A stretch of DNA of 64,000 bases from Astrothelium macrocarpum (lineage: Eukaryota; Ascomycota; Dothideomycetes; Trypetheliales; Trypetheliaceae). Below the pieces are notes generated by a model, which worked only from the letters and a program-made list of their open reading frames with translations, had not been told where the DNA came from and made no database searches. Below, piece after piece: positions 12,293 to 24,329 of the stretch; positions within the stretch are counted from its first letter, which is position 1, and the number at the start of each line of letters is the position of its first letter. A program made the position numbers and the translations under genes. The stretch spans positions 186,001 to 250,000 of the forward strand of contig JAGEMR010000011.1 of assembly GCA_021030915.1 (NCBI GenBank). Direction: 5' to 3'.

Positions 12293-13211
12293 GACTGGGT
12301 AGGAATGTCGGGAGATAAGGTGGACATGGGGAAGCTATTTCGGAATTGATCAGCAAAGGTAGGTCAGCTGTGTATGACGTATTGGCGACGTACAAGCATC
12401 GGCGGGACGCCATCGCCAGGGCTTTGCATGGTGGAAGCTTTGTTGCGCGCAGGTCTACTGAACGGGGACGAGTTGACGATGGTCGAGTCGCGTTGAAATT
12501 CTGGCCGGCTGCGCGTCAGCTAACCATCAATCACGTGATCAGCTCCGCGGCCACACCCTGGTCAACTTTTGTGAACTACCCAAGCAAATGTTACTAGGGG
12601 ATTCGCGTACTGAATTGCCACTAGTAAGCAAGTTGAGCAGCTCTTGACGAATATTATGTTCCATGTGCTTTTTCAATTCAAAAACTTTGCAGGTGCTTGA
12701 TACAGGTCTTGCCTTAATGACACGACACTGCGAGTTCGACTCAGGGTCGAATAAAGCCTATCATTACGGTCGCCCAAGCGTTCTCTTGAAAAAGGAAAAA
12801 TGTCTAACAGACACAGTCCCGGATTCCAAAGCCGTCTTCTACTTAATTTGCTTTTATGTATGGGTTGTTAGCCTCATCACGCTTCGAAATTTCCCGTTCA
12901 ATGATGAAGCATGCAGGCACTGCCCATAAATCTGTATGTACTATCTACAGCGAGGCAGATTCTTCAGCCTTCAGTAGAGAATATCATCTGTGGGCTATAT
13001 CAATTGTTGTGTTTTCCAAGGCAGCGTCTTCCAAGGTAGCGGCAAGAATTAGAACAAAGTTTTAGTCCTTTGCAATTCTCAATCATGTTCTTTCCGTATC
13101 ATGTTTTGCTGATCGAGCATAAACTGATGTTGATTTAGAAGCAATGTCCAGAAGCCGAGCGCAATAAACAATATGCTTTCCTGGTGTCATTTTGCCAAAG
13201 GTTCTTCCATA
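12293..13211. other. Intergenic between ssr4 and the RRM gene
   Basis: About 0.9 kb holding the ssr4 promoter and the 3' flank of the next minus-strand gene. Small open frames lack any family resemblance. A tRNA-T-loop-like stretch near 12735 does not fold into a tRNA. Confidence 0.55.
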
Positions 13212-14464
13212 TCACCCGAGAATTTTTAGTCCACCCTTTGTCTTTGCCTGCTTGCTTATACCTGCTCCGCCCCCAACTCCCCCAGATCCGGCTCCGCGTT
13301 TAGCATCTTTTCCATGCTTTCCTCCCTTTCCGTTCTTCTTGTTTGCAGGGTTCACAGGCTTGATTTCAGTCGTGCTTCGGCGAATCAAAACCTAAACACT
13401 AATTAGCAAAACGATTTTGCGCATTTACAAGAGTCTCTCGCAGTGACACATACTGGGTGGCTACCAATGTATTTTCCCTGCATTTCCTTTGCAGCGCGGA
13501 AGAAGTCGTCCCCGTCGCTGAAGCTAACGAAACCATAGCCCTCGCTCTTTGTTGTTCGTTTGTTCCGAATTACTTTTGCTTTGATCAGACTCGGATATTT
13601 GGAAAATGCCTTGAGAAGAGAATCATCCGTAACTTCGCCAGCAAGATTGCCAACAAAGAATCTAAAGTGTGCTGGGTCCCATTCCAATAGTGTCGGATCC
13701 TGCCATGTGTTTCCTCCACCACTCCTTACCACCGTCTTCTGTTTTCCATCAGCTCCAGAAATCACTGAAGCTACCCCAGTATCTGAATTGACGGCAGCAT
13801 TTATCTCGTTACTTGAGAGTTGCGCTGTTTGAGGTCTTCCCGTGCCCAAAGGCACAGCATTAGCACCGCCAGCAACGCCAGAACCATCTATTCGGCCCCG
13901 ACCGGTCCCTTTGCTGCCACTTGCATCATCTTTGTTTGCATACGCGCTTTGCCATTGCGCTATCTGCGCTTCATATTCAGGATCATAATTTGCATTTCCG
14001 CCGAGACCGCGGCCACGCCCAATGCCAGGACTAGGTTCCTGTCCAGGAAGAGGAAATGGATTTACGATTTGGGGTGGCGTGGGTTGTGGGTAGTCTTGCT
14101 GTGGGTAATAAGGTTGTTGGTACTGTGTTTGTTGAAAGCCGCCTCCATTGAAAGCGGTCTGTGGACCAGAATATCCACCTAACGAAGCTGATGGATTCGA
14201 AGCAGGAGAAGGATACGAAGTGTGTACAGTGCGAGGTTTGAAGCCTGTGAAGGTTCCACTACCAAAATTCTCTCCACCAGCACCACGACTTTTTGTGCCA
14301 GGTGCGCCTGAGGAGGTGCTAGGATTGGAAAAGGTAGGTCTGAATGACGATGACGAATCGGTGGCTGGAGGCGGGCGAGCAGGGAGGGATGGATGAGGTT
14401 GTGGAGTGGACGGTTTCGAGCTTGACTGAGAGGCTTTGAGGCCTGGAGGAGGTGGATATGCCAT
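13212..14464 (-). CDS. RNA-binding protein with one RRM, RBM42-like, 396 aa
   Basis: Exons (minus strand) 14464-13454 and 13391-13212. The first 260 residues are low complexity (Pro, Ser, Gly and Gln rich, with RG-type GRGRG patches). A single RRM follows at about 266-345, with RNP2 FFVGNL and RNP1 GYGFVSF. The RRM is completed across the intron, giving GSHPVLIRRSTTEIK. The C-terminus is a Lys/Gly-rich basic tail ending in GGLKILG. This layout, disordered N-terminus plus one C-terminal RRM, matches RBM42-type proteins linked to pre-mRNA processing. The intron is 62 bp. A reading that continues without splicing ends in a short unrelated tail, so the spliced model is preferred. Confidence 0.88.
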
Positions 14465-15244
14465 GGTGAATTATGGATCACTGAGAGCTCAAGTGGGACT
14501 TACGAGGCCGGGGTGAAAGACGCTTCTCACCAATACCGCAGTCACACGATCAAAAGTGGTATTCGATCGCGAGGAGCAGCAGATAGTGAAGACGATGAGG
14601 GGTAACAGTGGTAAAGAACAAATAGGTGTGTCGTTCAGCTTGCTTAGAGACGCGGGTATGGCTATCGAGCGAAGCTCAGAATCTGCAAGTAGTGATCAAA
14701 TCGTGGGTTGCAAGATTTACCTTGATAGTAAACAATGCAACTACGCGTAGTGTGGGAGAAAAAAAGACAGTGGTTATGTAAGGAAATCGCACGTGGAGTT
14801 ATGCGTGGTAGCAGCCTTATGTAATCTCTTAGACCGGCTTAGTGCGTTCACTAGGTAAGTACGGAGTAGCTTTCGTAGATTCACTGCGCGCTTGTTGATC
14901 AATAGGCTTTGCAGGAGTGACAGAGGCGAAAACGAGGCGAAAACACCTTACGCAAAATCCAATATACGAGCTACAGGTACAGTTTGACGGTGATTTCTCG
15001 GGTCTGCGGCCCGGATGGGATGGATAGCACAAGGACGATTAACTAAGGGCCTTACTGTGCAGTGCACGCAGCGGCGGGCATTACGGAAGCGCTGATAAAA
15101 GAAAACCCCACCCCCTCCATCCCACCACTCAACCCTCACCGTCTCCTCCCGAATTCAACCTTCAGCCTCCTCTTCTGGCGACAAGCTACCGCATCTAAAT
15201 CTAGAGAATTTTGTCAGCCAAGCTCTCCTCATATTCCGATCAAG
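14465..15244. other. Divergent promoter region between the RRM gene and 6-phosphogluconate dehydrogenase
   Basis: Both flanking genes start here and point away from each other. The right half (about 15100-15240) is C/T-rich on the plus strand, typical of strong fungal promoters and leaders. No gene was recognised. Confidence 0.6.
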
Positions 15245-17048
15245 ATGGGTTCGGAGCCAGTGTAAGTCGCAGCCGTTCTCTCAACCTGCGTCCCACTCCC
15301 AGCTACCTTGCGAAGGCTTTTTACTTGGTTTTGATTCTGCCATTTTGGACTGCCTAGCCAATTGAATCCTCTCGCAAGCTTTTGTTCGTTCTTTGGAATG
15401 CTATGGCTAACGCTCTCGCGCGACTTGCCCACATTGACGTGGGTGGGCCGGCGCGAACTGTTCCCAGTGGAGATTTCGGCCTCATCGGCTTGGCTGTCAT
15501 GGGCCAAAATCTGATCATGAATGCTGCCGACCATGGATTTACCGTCGTAGCGTTCAACCGCACTGTCTCCAAGGTCGACCGATTCCTAAATAACGAAGCC
15601 AAAGGCATGTCGATCGTGGGAGCTCACTCAATTGAAGATTTTGTTCAGAAACTGAAAAAGCCAAGAAGGATGATGATGCTTGTCATGGCTGGAAAGCCGG
15701 TCGATGACTTCATCGAGACTTTGCTTGGCGCCGGTATTGAAAAGGGGGATATCATCATTGATGGCGGTAACTCACACTTTCCCGATACCAACCGTCGTAC
15801 CCAATACTTGGCCCAAAAGGGGATACGATTCGTAGGTTCAGGCGTGTCTGGTGGTGAAGAAGGTGCTAGATATGGCCCTAGTATTATGCCTGGTGGAAAT
15901 GAAGAGGCTTGGCCATACGTCAAAGACGTGTTACAGAGCATTTCTGCAAAAAGCGATGGTGAAGCGTGTTGTCAATGGGTCGGGGATGAAGGTGCTGGTC
16001 ACTATGTGAAGATGGTCCACAATGGCATTGAATATGGAGACATGCAACTTATTACTGAGGTATCCGTACTCAATACAACCACAAACTTAGTTTTGCTAAC
16101 AAAAAAACCAGGCCTATGATATTATGAAGCGGGGTCTCGGATTGAGCAACAAAGAAATGGGAGACGTTTTTGCAGAGTGGAATAAGGGCGTTCTAGACTC
16201 TTTCCTTATCGAAATCACTCGTGACATCATGTACTACAATGATGATGATGGCACGCCTCTCCTAGAGAAAATTCTTGACTCGGCTGGACAAAAGGGTACC
16301 GGAAAATGGACTGCTATCAATGCACTAGACCTTGGAATGCCCGTGACATTGATTGGCGAGGCCGTGTTCGCCCGTTGTTTGAGTTCTTTAAAAGCTGAAC
16401 GTGGTCGTGCAGCATCCAAGCTTGCTGGACCCACACCCAATTTCACTGGCGACAAGAAGGAGGCACTTGCAAATCTAGAGCAGGCGCTCTACGCATCCAA
16501 AATCATATCGTATGCCCAAGGTTTCATGCTCATTCAAAATGTAAGTTCAATTTATTCTTGGACAAATGACTACACCCGAAAACGATCCAGCTCTAATTCA
16601 TTTCCAGGCCGCCAAAGAATACTCCTGGAAACTCAACAAACCCGAAATCGCGCTCATGTGGCGTGGTGGTTGCATTATACGCTCTGTCTTCTTGAAAGAC
16701 ATTACGGCAGCTTTCCGAAAGAACCCCGATCTCGAGAACCTTCTTTTCGATGATTTCTTCAATGATGCAATTCACAAGGCACAGAGCGGGTGGAGAGACA
16801 CAGTCTCCAAGGCCGCTCTATGGGGCATTCCTACTCCAGCCTTCAGCACTGCACTCAGCTTCTACGATGGCTACCGAACCAAGGATCTACCTGCCAACCT
16901 TCTCCAAGCACAACGAGATTACTTTGGAGCACACACATTCAAGATCAAGCCCGAATTCGCCAGTGACAAATACCCACAAGGCGAGAACATTCACGTCAAC
17001 TGGACGGGTCGGGGTGGAAATGTGTCAGCCTCCACGTATACGGCATAG
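15245..17048 (+). CDS. GND1: 6-phosphogluconate dehydrogenase, decarboxylating, 492 aa
   Basis: Exons 15245-15261, 15468-16059, 16112-16540 and 16608-17048. The enzyme converts 6-phosphogluconate to ribulose 5-phosphate with NADPH production, the third step of the oxidative pentose phosphate pathway in the cytosol. Visible signatures are the NADP-binding GLAVMGQN near the N-terminus, GGNSHFPDTNRR, GSGVSGGEEGARYGPSIMPG, and the catalytic stretch GAGHYVKMVHNGIEYGDMQL. The length fits the roughly 490-residue eukaryotic enzyme. Exon 1 codes for only five complete residues (MGSEP) and is followed by a 206 bp intron, much longer than the other introns in the window. This mini-exon plus long first intron is inferred from the GTAAGT donor and a TTCCCAG acceptor that yield an in-frame N-terminus. 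Confidence 0.93.
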
Positions 17049-17667
17049 ACGGAGGGTGATGAGCAGTATGGATAATTTCAGGATCATGAGCGTGTTCAGC
17101 GCTTCCTGTATGTAGGCCGAGGGCCGGCAGTCAAGCATATATCGTAGGCCAAGGGCGAAGCGAGGGGCAGGTACGATAAAATAGAATGGTCCCTAGTTAC
17201 ATAAGGCAGCTTAGAAAGAAATTGTTTTTCCAAAAGCAGCAACGTTGGTTCCAAACAGAAGCGCTAGCTAACGGCTGAAGCACTAAAGTTTGGAGGTACC
17301 TGGGATTGTTAAGCTAGGTAATTAATGGTGTAATCTTGCGGCCACTGCCGCTTGCCCTCGTTACCTTTGCCTCCCTATCTCGAACCCTGGTGGGCCCCGT
17401 CCCTCATCTCTTACCTTGGCTCACCAGCACCGTGGAGCTGAGCCAAAGCTGGCTCTTTTTTCCGTCATCCTTTCTTCGACTAGGCGTTCATTTACTTTTC
17501 TTCAGTCTTCATTTTTCTTGACGCTCGTTCCCTAAATTTGCACGTGCCATCGCGAAGAGATCGCGAGGAGATTGCGTGCATGTTGTTTTAGTGATTTTCC
17601 TTTGGGCAACCGTGAAGCGAACGTCGAGGTGAGGTTGGATTCGCGACTTCCTGTGGCTTAAGCGAGC
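17049..17667. other. Promoter region of lsm12
   Basis: A C/T-rich plus-strand tract at about 17345-17530 resembles fungal promoter or leader sequence. No gene was seen. Confidence 0.5.
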
Positions 17668-18579
17668 ATGGCCGAGAACAAGCGCAACTCGACTGCCGGA
17701 AAGGTGGCGACTCCAAAGATTGCACCGCAAATAGCCATGCAAGAACTTGACGCGACGTTAGTCAAGGCTATCGGCGCACGGTAGGAAGTCTCATTCCTTA
17801 TCCAATCCATTGCGCGGCCGCGCACATGATGCACTGGACACAATTTTGCTAACAAGTTTTATTCGCAGTGTGAATATCAAGACCATTAACCAGGGCACCT
17901 TCGAAGGGACCCTCTTCGCAACATGCCCCATCACTAATCTTGTCATTCTCAACACTACGCCACCACCCCCGAATCCTTCCTCGACTCTCGCTTCTCAGCC
18001 CTGCGACTATCACACAATACACATGTCCAAGATTCAGTCATGTCAAGTTCAGTCTCTGCCAAATGATGGTTCTCGTGGCGATGGTGGTCCTGAGAATGGC
18101 CTATTCTCTACAGCAAAGCTGGATATCAAGGCGCTGAAGGCAAGAGAGCAAGCAGCGGTTCGGAAGATCAAGGAGCGAGACACAATGAAGGGCAAAGGGG
18201 TGAGCAAGGAAGCCCAAGATATATTTGATGCATTGGCACGAACGTAAGTCGCGTTTTCATTGGCTAACAGTGTAGGGACCTCTATCAAGGTTCATTTGAA
18301 CACTCGCTACAGCTACATGCTCGACATACCTGAATGTTGTCTTTTAATTTGTGCAAAAACAGACTGCCTGCACGATGGTACGAGACGTCGATGATCATCA
18401 ACGACGTTGTGAGGATTGACTCACCATACCGGGTCGAGGACTGCAAGGCACCGCAAGAGCAGTCACACGCATTGGAGCGAGTGAAGAAGGTGCTGGATAA
18501 TGAACGAAGAAAGATTGTAGAAAAGGCTGGCCGGGCATCTGGAGTAGCGACACCAATAAACGCAAGGAAAGGAGGATAA
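17668..18579 (+). CDS. lsm12: Lsm12-family protein (LSM plus anticodon-binding-like domain), 234 aa
   Basis: Exons 17668-17780, 17869-18243 and 18363-18579. After a short leader the protein shows an LSM-like strand pattern (VNIKTINQGTFEGTLFATC, then NLVILN). It continues into the AD (anticodon-binding-like) domain with AREQAAVRKIKERD, VSKEAQDIFDALART, LPARWYETSMIINDVV and SPYRVEDC, which is the Lsm12 order. Lsm12 proteins associate with ribosomes or RNA and, in yeast, with Pbp1 (ataxin-2). A charged helix and basic tail end the protein. The introns are 88 and 119 bp, longer than the local norm, and both restore frame (R-V and T-L junctions). A long antisense open frame overlaps exon 3 but is not supported. 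Confidence 0.88.
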
Positions 18580-19652
18580 GATGGCACCAACAGTAAGGCA
18601 GAGATTCTTCGAGATCTTGGCAGTAGGAGCTGTTTGGAAGAAGATTTACATGTTTCAGACGCTCTACTGCTTTCTAGAAGGCAAAAGCAAGCAAAGCGAA
18701 ATCCACAAGGCACATTGGCTGTGCCAAGCATTTTCTGGCGATATATACGATGTTCGTAGGGTCCAGCGTAGAAGCGTTGATAGCACCAACGCTCTTTGAA
18801 GTCGATCGGAACAATAGACCCTAAGCGAACTTGCACATTCATTACGACACCGGATTGGGCTGGGCAAAATGGACGTCTGGGCACGAAATCGATCTTGGAG
18901 CATAGCCAAGATCGGAACGCAAGTGACGTTTCTCTCCCGAGCGGGAGACAGACGAATCCGATGAGGCGGTGCAAGCGAGGACTGCCACCGGTAGCGTGTG
19001 TCGGAAAGGCAAGACAGAGCCGGGGCTTGCGTGGCTTGATAGGCGCAGAAGCAAAAGAAACAAGGGCCCAGGCCCTCGTTGCTGGGGGCACTCCACTCAG
19101 GATGAATTTAGAACCATTCGCGCTAGCCACCTGCTCGCCATCTGACACACTTGCTGTTCCTCCATATGTAAGAAGCCGTTTGCTCTCTGTCCTCGTCCTG
19201 CCCCCGTGAAGTGTCTCCGCCTGTTGCGCCCAATTAAGCCAGCTCTGTTCTGGCGGCTAACTTGCATGTTGCGCCCCCCTCAAGCCTGCATCAGCTGAAC
19301 AACATCCCGTAACATACCTGAAGCCTGAGAAGTCGCCTCCCCCCGGTAGACTCCTCCCGTCCTCATCTCGATTTGATGACCATATTTCTACCAGAATCTG
19401 GCTTCAGCCCTATTCGAAATCCTTTGGACATTATACCTGCTCCTTGCACATACTCCACGATTCAAGACACTCAAAACGACCTGCTATAGAGCAAACAACC
19501 TGATCGACATCCACCTTATGCCGCCTCCACGGATATAGTACCCGCACCAAACTCACACCCCTTCCCCACTCGTTCAGAAACATTTTCGAGCTATCAAGCA
19601 CTGCGTGTTTGGCCGTGGTGATCTGAAGCTACCCAGCTTCCAATCCTTCAAC
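18580..19652. other. Intergenic and 5' leader region of the NIPA transporter gene
   Basis: About 1.1 kb. The last 350 bp are C/T-rich with many CACC and TCCT tracts and probably hold the promoter and leader of the transporter gene. A 287-codon antisense open frame (18285-19148) spans the left part and lacks domain resemblance. Confidence 0.55.
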
Positions 19653-21888
19653 ATGGACCTTGCCAGCAATGTCTTGTTCGAAGCCACCAAAGTCTACGCC
19701 CGTGCCGATACCACAACATCCTCTTCAGCTTCTTCCACAGCTACCTCCACGGCTTCGCCAAACACTGCCAGTCGACCGCCCATCTACAAAGTCATTGGAC
19801 TCACGCTCGCGATATGCTCCGGTTTATTCATCGGTGTCTCGTTCGTTTTGAAAAAGAAGGGACTGCTCAAGGCGAATGTGAAATACCATGAAGAGGCTGG
19901 AGAAGGGTATGGTTATCTCAAGAATGCATACTGGTGGACCGGCATGACCCTAATGATTATTGGCGAAATCTGTAATTTTGTTGCTTATGCATTTGTGGAT
20001 GCAATTCTCGTCACGCCTTTGGGAGCATTATCCGTCGTCGTCACCACAATCCTTTCTGCCATATTTTTGAAGGAGCGATTGAGCTTTGTGGGCAAAGTTG
20101 GCTGTTTCAATTGCATCATCGGATCCGTCGTTATTGTCGTCAATGCTCCCGTCCAGTCTTCTGCCGCAACCATTCAGGAAATGAAGCATTTCGTCATTGC
20201 GCCTGGGTTTTTGAGCTATGCCGGAGTCATCATTGTGGGTTGCATCTTTGTTGCTTTGTGGGCCGGTCCAAGATATGGAAAGAAAAGTATGCTGGTTTAT
20301 CTCACCATATGCAGTTTGATCGGAGGTCTATCCGTGGTTGCGACGCAAGGGCTGGGTGCTGCCATCGTGACGCAGATCGGTGGAATGCCCCAATTTAATC
20401 AATGGTTCCTCTACGTTTTATTCGTGTTTGTCATTGCTACCCTTCTTACCGAAATCATCTACCTTAATGTAAGTGACTGACTTTTCATTACTTTCATGAC
20501 ATGCGGCTTACATTACTTAGAAAGCGCTCAATCTCTTTAATGCAGCATTGGTCACGCCCACGTATTATGTCTATTTTACGAGTGCAACGATTGTCACATC
20601 AGCAATATTGTTCCGTGGTTTCAAAGGCACCGTCGCTCAGATTGCAACGGTCGTGATGGGTTTCCTTCAGATCTGCACAGGCGTCATTCTCCTCCAGCTT
20701 TCCAAATCATCCAAAGATGTACCCGATGCTGCAGTCTTCAAAGGCGACCTTGACCAAGTTCGTACTGTCGCTGAGCAAGAAGAGCCCGAGTACGAGCCGC
20801 GTGCTGATACCATCCGTGGCGGTGGTGCGCTTATGCGTGCGCTCTCAGTGGGCAGACAAAAGAAACAAATGGATGAGCTCAAGCGCATCAAGGAAGAACA
20901 CATGGAACCCATTCGTGAAGGCGAGCAGGTCGAGTTTGACGGACTGCGCCGGCGTAAGACCGTCATCGATCCTTCTTTCCCAAGCCCTGGCGTTCGCCGT
21001 ACGAAGACCATACATCCACCACTTGGCATGTCCCACTTCCCAGACGATAACGAATCAACAAACAGCGATGACGACGTCCATCCCGGATTCTTCCCTAATT
21101 TAAAGAAACGCGCTCAGACCGCGTCCTGGGTCCCCGGCCACCGACAACCAAGCCCAGTCCCACTCGGCAGCATCACATCCCCTTCAAAGGAGCGCAGCGG
21201 CGACAGCCTCCGCGTCCCCGGCCACGACGTAGACACCGGCTACAAATCGCCCGGCGCCCAAAGCATCACCTTCGCACCGGACCTCATCTCCCGCAGCGAC
21301 AGCCAAAGCCTCGCACCCACCCCTCCCCCTCACAGCGCACCCCCGAACCGCCGCCAATTCAGCTTCCAAAACGTCTTCTCACGCTCTCGCTCCAACAGCA
21401 AAGCGCCCTCCGACGACGGCAGCAGCGCCGCGCGACCCACCAGCCGCGGCGCCCTCAGCTTCGTCGGCGGCTCGCACTCGCGCCGCGCCAGCAAGAGCCG
21501 CAAGGACGGGCTAGCCGGCGCCGCCGCCGGCGGTGGTGGTGGTGGTGATACCGACGGCACGACGGAGGAGGAGCGGTTGGGCCTCGTCAAGGGCGACTCG
21601 AGCGCGTGGCCCGAGGGCTACGATCCGTATGCCAAGCTCGACGACGACGACGATGACGATGCGTCGTTGCCGGGGTACGGCGAGGATGAGGGCGAGGAGC
21701 GGGCGCGCGGGTTCGCGGCGTCGCGCGTGCTGAGCCCGTCGCCGATTGAGGAGGAGGATGAGTCGGTGTTGCGGCGGACGGGGAGTGGGGAGGCGTTTCA
21801 GAAGATTGGGGTGAGGGATTTTGAGGATGGTGGTGGTGGTGGGGCGGCGAGTGGTAAGGGTGGGAGGGGTGGGGGCGCTTTTGTATAG
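19653..21888 (+). CDS. NIPA-type magnesium transporter with long disordered C-terminus, 727 aa
   Basis: Exons 19653-20468 and 20521-21888. The core (about residues 45-350) is the NIPA/DUF803 fold: YKVIGLTLAICSGLFIGVSF, KKKGLLKA, GYLKNAYWWTGMTLMIIGEI, ILVTPLGALSVVVTTILSAI, LKERLS and ALVTPTYYVYFTSATI, forming about nine membrane helices. NIPA proteins move Mg2+ across the plasma or endosomal membrane. The remaining residues form a hydrophilic, Ser/Pro-rich cytoplasmic tail with basic RRRK and RRTK patches, poly-Asp and two poly-Gly runs. The DNA becomes markedly GC-rich after about 21190. Met19653 was chosen because it is the first ATG of the frame; the in-frame extension upstream begins at GTG. 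The 52 bp intron joins YLN to KALNLFN. Confidence 0.9.
21532..21547 (+). repeat. (GGT)n microsatellite coding poly-Gly
   Basis: Five consecutive GGT triplets inside the transporter tail, in frame as poly-Gly. A second GGT run lies near 21830. Confidence 0.8.
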
Positions 21889-22373
21889 ATGAGTTGTATA
21901 GACGGGGTGGGAGCCTCTTTGTGTATAGTAAATACCTGGCGAATTATCTATGGATAGCGGCATGATGCATGCTCACGAATACAGCATTACATGACTATAT
22001 CAACGCCTACAAAGAGAGGTATCGTATGTTGTAAAAGATGTGTTCCATTCTACATTATCAGGGCACTCCTCCACACTGATGATCGAAATAGCTAGTTGTC
22101 TTTCTATCGGGGCAGGACGGTTGTTATTGGAACTTTCAGTGACTGCGTATTTTGCTTATTTTTCTCGCAAATGATTATGATGGATCTTCTGTGATATGAT
22201 CGAATCAGCTATAGCAGTTGCTACATTTTGAGTTACGAATGAAGGAATTACGTGAGCACTTATGAGAAAGGACTGTTCAATGGCAGCCTGCGATAACACC
22301 ACGGCTCCATTGTTTGTTCTTAGTCTTAAAAAAAGCCCCTGTAGTGGTTATAACTACTCCACTCGATTTGTCG
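21889..22373. other. Convergent 3' region, no gene seen
   Basis: AT-rich spacer between the ends of the transporter gene (plus) and the P450 gene (minus). Confidence 0.6.
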
Positions 22374-24329
22374 CTAATCTTGAAAATACAATTTCGTCCG
22401 CTCCTGCAAGTCCTCATGCTCGTGTTGAACTCCTATCCACTCGCGTTGAATCATTTGGACTTTCTCAGCCGAGCGTGGTTTGATGTCAAACTCGGATGCC
22501 AAAACACCTCCAATCACTGTCGTCTTCCTGGCGACGGAATCGATAGGAACTAGTGATCCATTGGCGCGTTTCTTCGGACGGCAATCAAAGCCCCATACAA
22601 TCCCGCTGCACGCATGCAGCATAGAGGCTTCCGTAAGTGATGTTCCAGGACACCTGTGCCAGCCATCACCAAATTGGCTGTGTCCTTCCAGTTTCGGATG
22701 TTCGGAGAGGGGTTCTTTATATGTTGGAAATGCGGGATCAAGCCAGCGATTTGGATTGAATGCCTCAGGATCGGGATAAAGGCTTTCATCCCGTGTGAGC
22801 GCCAATTCCAAGACATGAACATGCGTTCCTTTGGCAATGAAATGCCCATTGTACTCGTTGTCTTCTATGCAAAGATGCGGTGTTCCCAGAGGGATCGGAG
22901 GCTTCCAACGGAAACATTCTTTAATGAATGCGCGAAGTTTAGGAAGGGAAGGGGAGTCGGCAAAAGTTGCGAGGCGGTCTCCAAGGACACTATCAACCTC
23001 GGCTTGAAGTTCAGCCTGCCATTCCGGATACAAAACGAGAGCCAAGAAGAAGGTTTGAATCGGCCCGGCGATGGTCATGATGGCGACGTTGCAGAGCATG
23101 CCTATTGCGTAACGGAGTTCGATTTCGTCAGATGCAAAATCGAAGCCTTTGCCACTCTTTGAAACTGATTTTACCTCCGATAGGGAATTGTTCTTTCTAA
23201 GAGCCGGAGAGTCTTTCTGTTCAACGTTGTGAAATGTTGTAACATAACATGGTGGCACATCCTTGCCTTGCTCGAGGTCACGTTCGACCTCAGCAAAAGC
23301 GTCTTGAAACATCATCCATTCCTTTTCCATACGTTCCCGCACGCCCTGCGCTCCGGGGTTGAGCTTCTCAGGAAGGTAATTTAAGAATGGCATCAAATTC
23401 GCCGGTGGTCCATTTGGTCCAATCTGTGGAATGAATACTTTCACATTGTCAATGAATGATTGGTACCGCTTTGGCGTACCATAAGCCAATCTATTCGATG
23501 TTCGTGCAGTGTAATTTTCAACAAGGGAATAGTATTCTTCAGGTTTTTGAACAAGATTCCAAAGGAAAAGCCGGACTTCAGAAGCAACATATCCGTGGAA
23601 CCGTTGGTTCTGTGCAGTAGTGAGTACGGTGTGAGCGAATTTACGTTGTCTTCGCCACGGATCTGTACTTCGTAAGGCTGTGTAGTACGATACTATTGGT
23701 TCAAAACATACCACCAAGACTCATCAAGGGCAGATATCGGAATCCATCGTGGGCTCCAGGTATCGCTGGTATCGGAGGCCGAGACGAATAGATGGGCGCT
23801 CTTTTGGCAATAAGGTCATGCCCAATCTTGGCATCACCAATCCAGAGGTGGTTATCTCCCATCATTTTGATCTGAAAGAAGCCATTGTACTCGTCACTCC
23901 ATTCTTTGAGTTTGAACCAAGGTTTTGTGAGGTCTATCTTGTAGACCGGGCCGACGAAAGGTACCCCTACGAACTCATTAAGAGAATTTCCGTGAACTAG
24001 TACCATACAAACTTACCTCGTGGGCCTGGAACTCGCTTCAGTCCTTGAGGGATGTTTGTTAAAAATCGAAGATATCCAAATACGACAAGTATTAATAAAA
24101 AGAAGAAAGCGGTAGCATAGGCAGGCACAAGCGAAGGAATTATCAGAGAGACATTTTTCAGATGTAGATTATGGCTCGTAATAGGCCATTTGTCAACGTG
24201 AAGAAGGGACTGAATAGAAGCCGTGGCCAACATAATTGTATATAGGGTTCGATACCTAAAATGTTTTCTATTAGCGGGTGCCTCTAACTGTGCTCTTTTG
24301 AACCCATCGAACATACAATATCTTCCCAT
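22374..24329 (-). CDS. Cytochrome P450 with non-canonical I-helix, 618 aa
   Basis: Exons (minus strand) 24329-24017, 23966-23712 and 23662-22374. A membrane anchor (AYATAFFFLLILVVFGYL) precedes the hinge VPGPRGVPFVGPVYK. Later come the C-helix DPWRRQRKF, the K-helix ECFR (438-441), NPNRW and the heme loop FGDGWHRCPG with Cys527 as the thiolate ligand. These mark a microsomal class II P450. Oddly, the I-helix motif normally written A/G-G-x-D/E-T-T/S reads AGPIQT (388-393), so the acid and the first Thr are lost. About 60 residues precede the anchor; a later in-frame Met (MLATASIQ) is an alternative start. The second intron (49 bp, TACAG acceptor) was chosen because it gives LPLMSLGDPWRRQRKF, matching P450 spacing. 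The substrate is unknown. Confidence 0.88.

Noticed and set aside
12720..12780. tRNA T-loop-like GAGTTCGACTC
   Set aside because: The stem pairs poorly and no acceptor, D or anticodon arms can be placed around it.
18285..19148. 287-codon minus-strand open frame
   Set aside because: It is antisense to the last lsm12 exon, Cys/Arg/Ser-rich without domain pattern, and looks like a shadow of GC-rich sequence.
23663..23711. Alternative 34, 43 and 49-bp introns using the CACAG acceptor in the P450 gene
   Set aside because: They insert extra residues before the C-helix WRRQRKF; the TACAG acceptor gives the expected P450 spacing.
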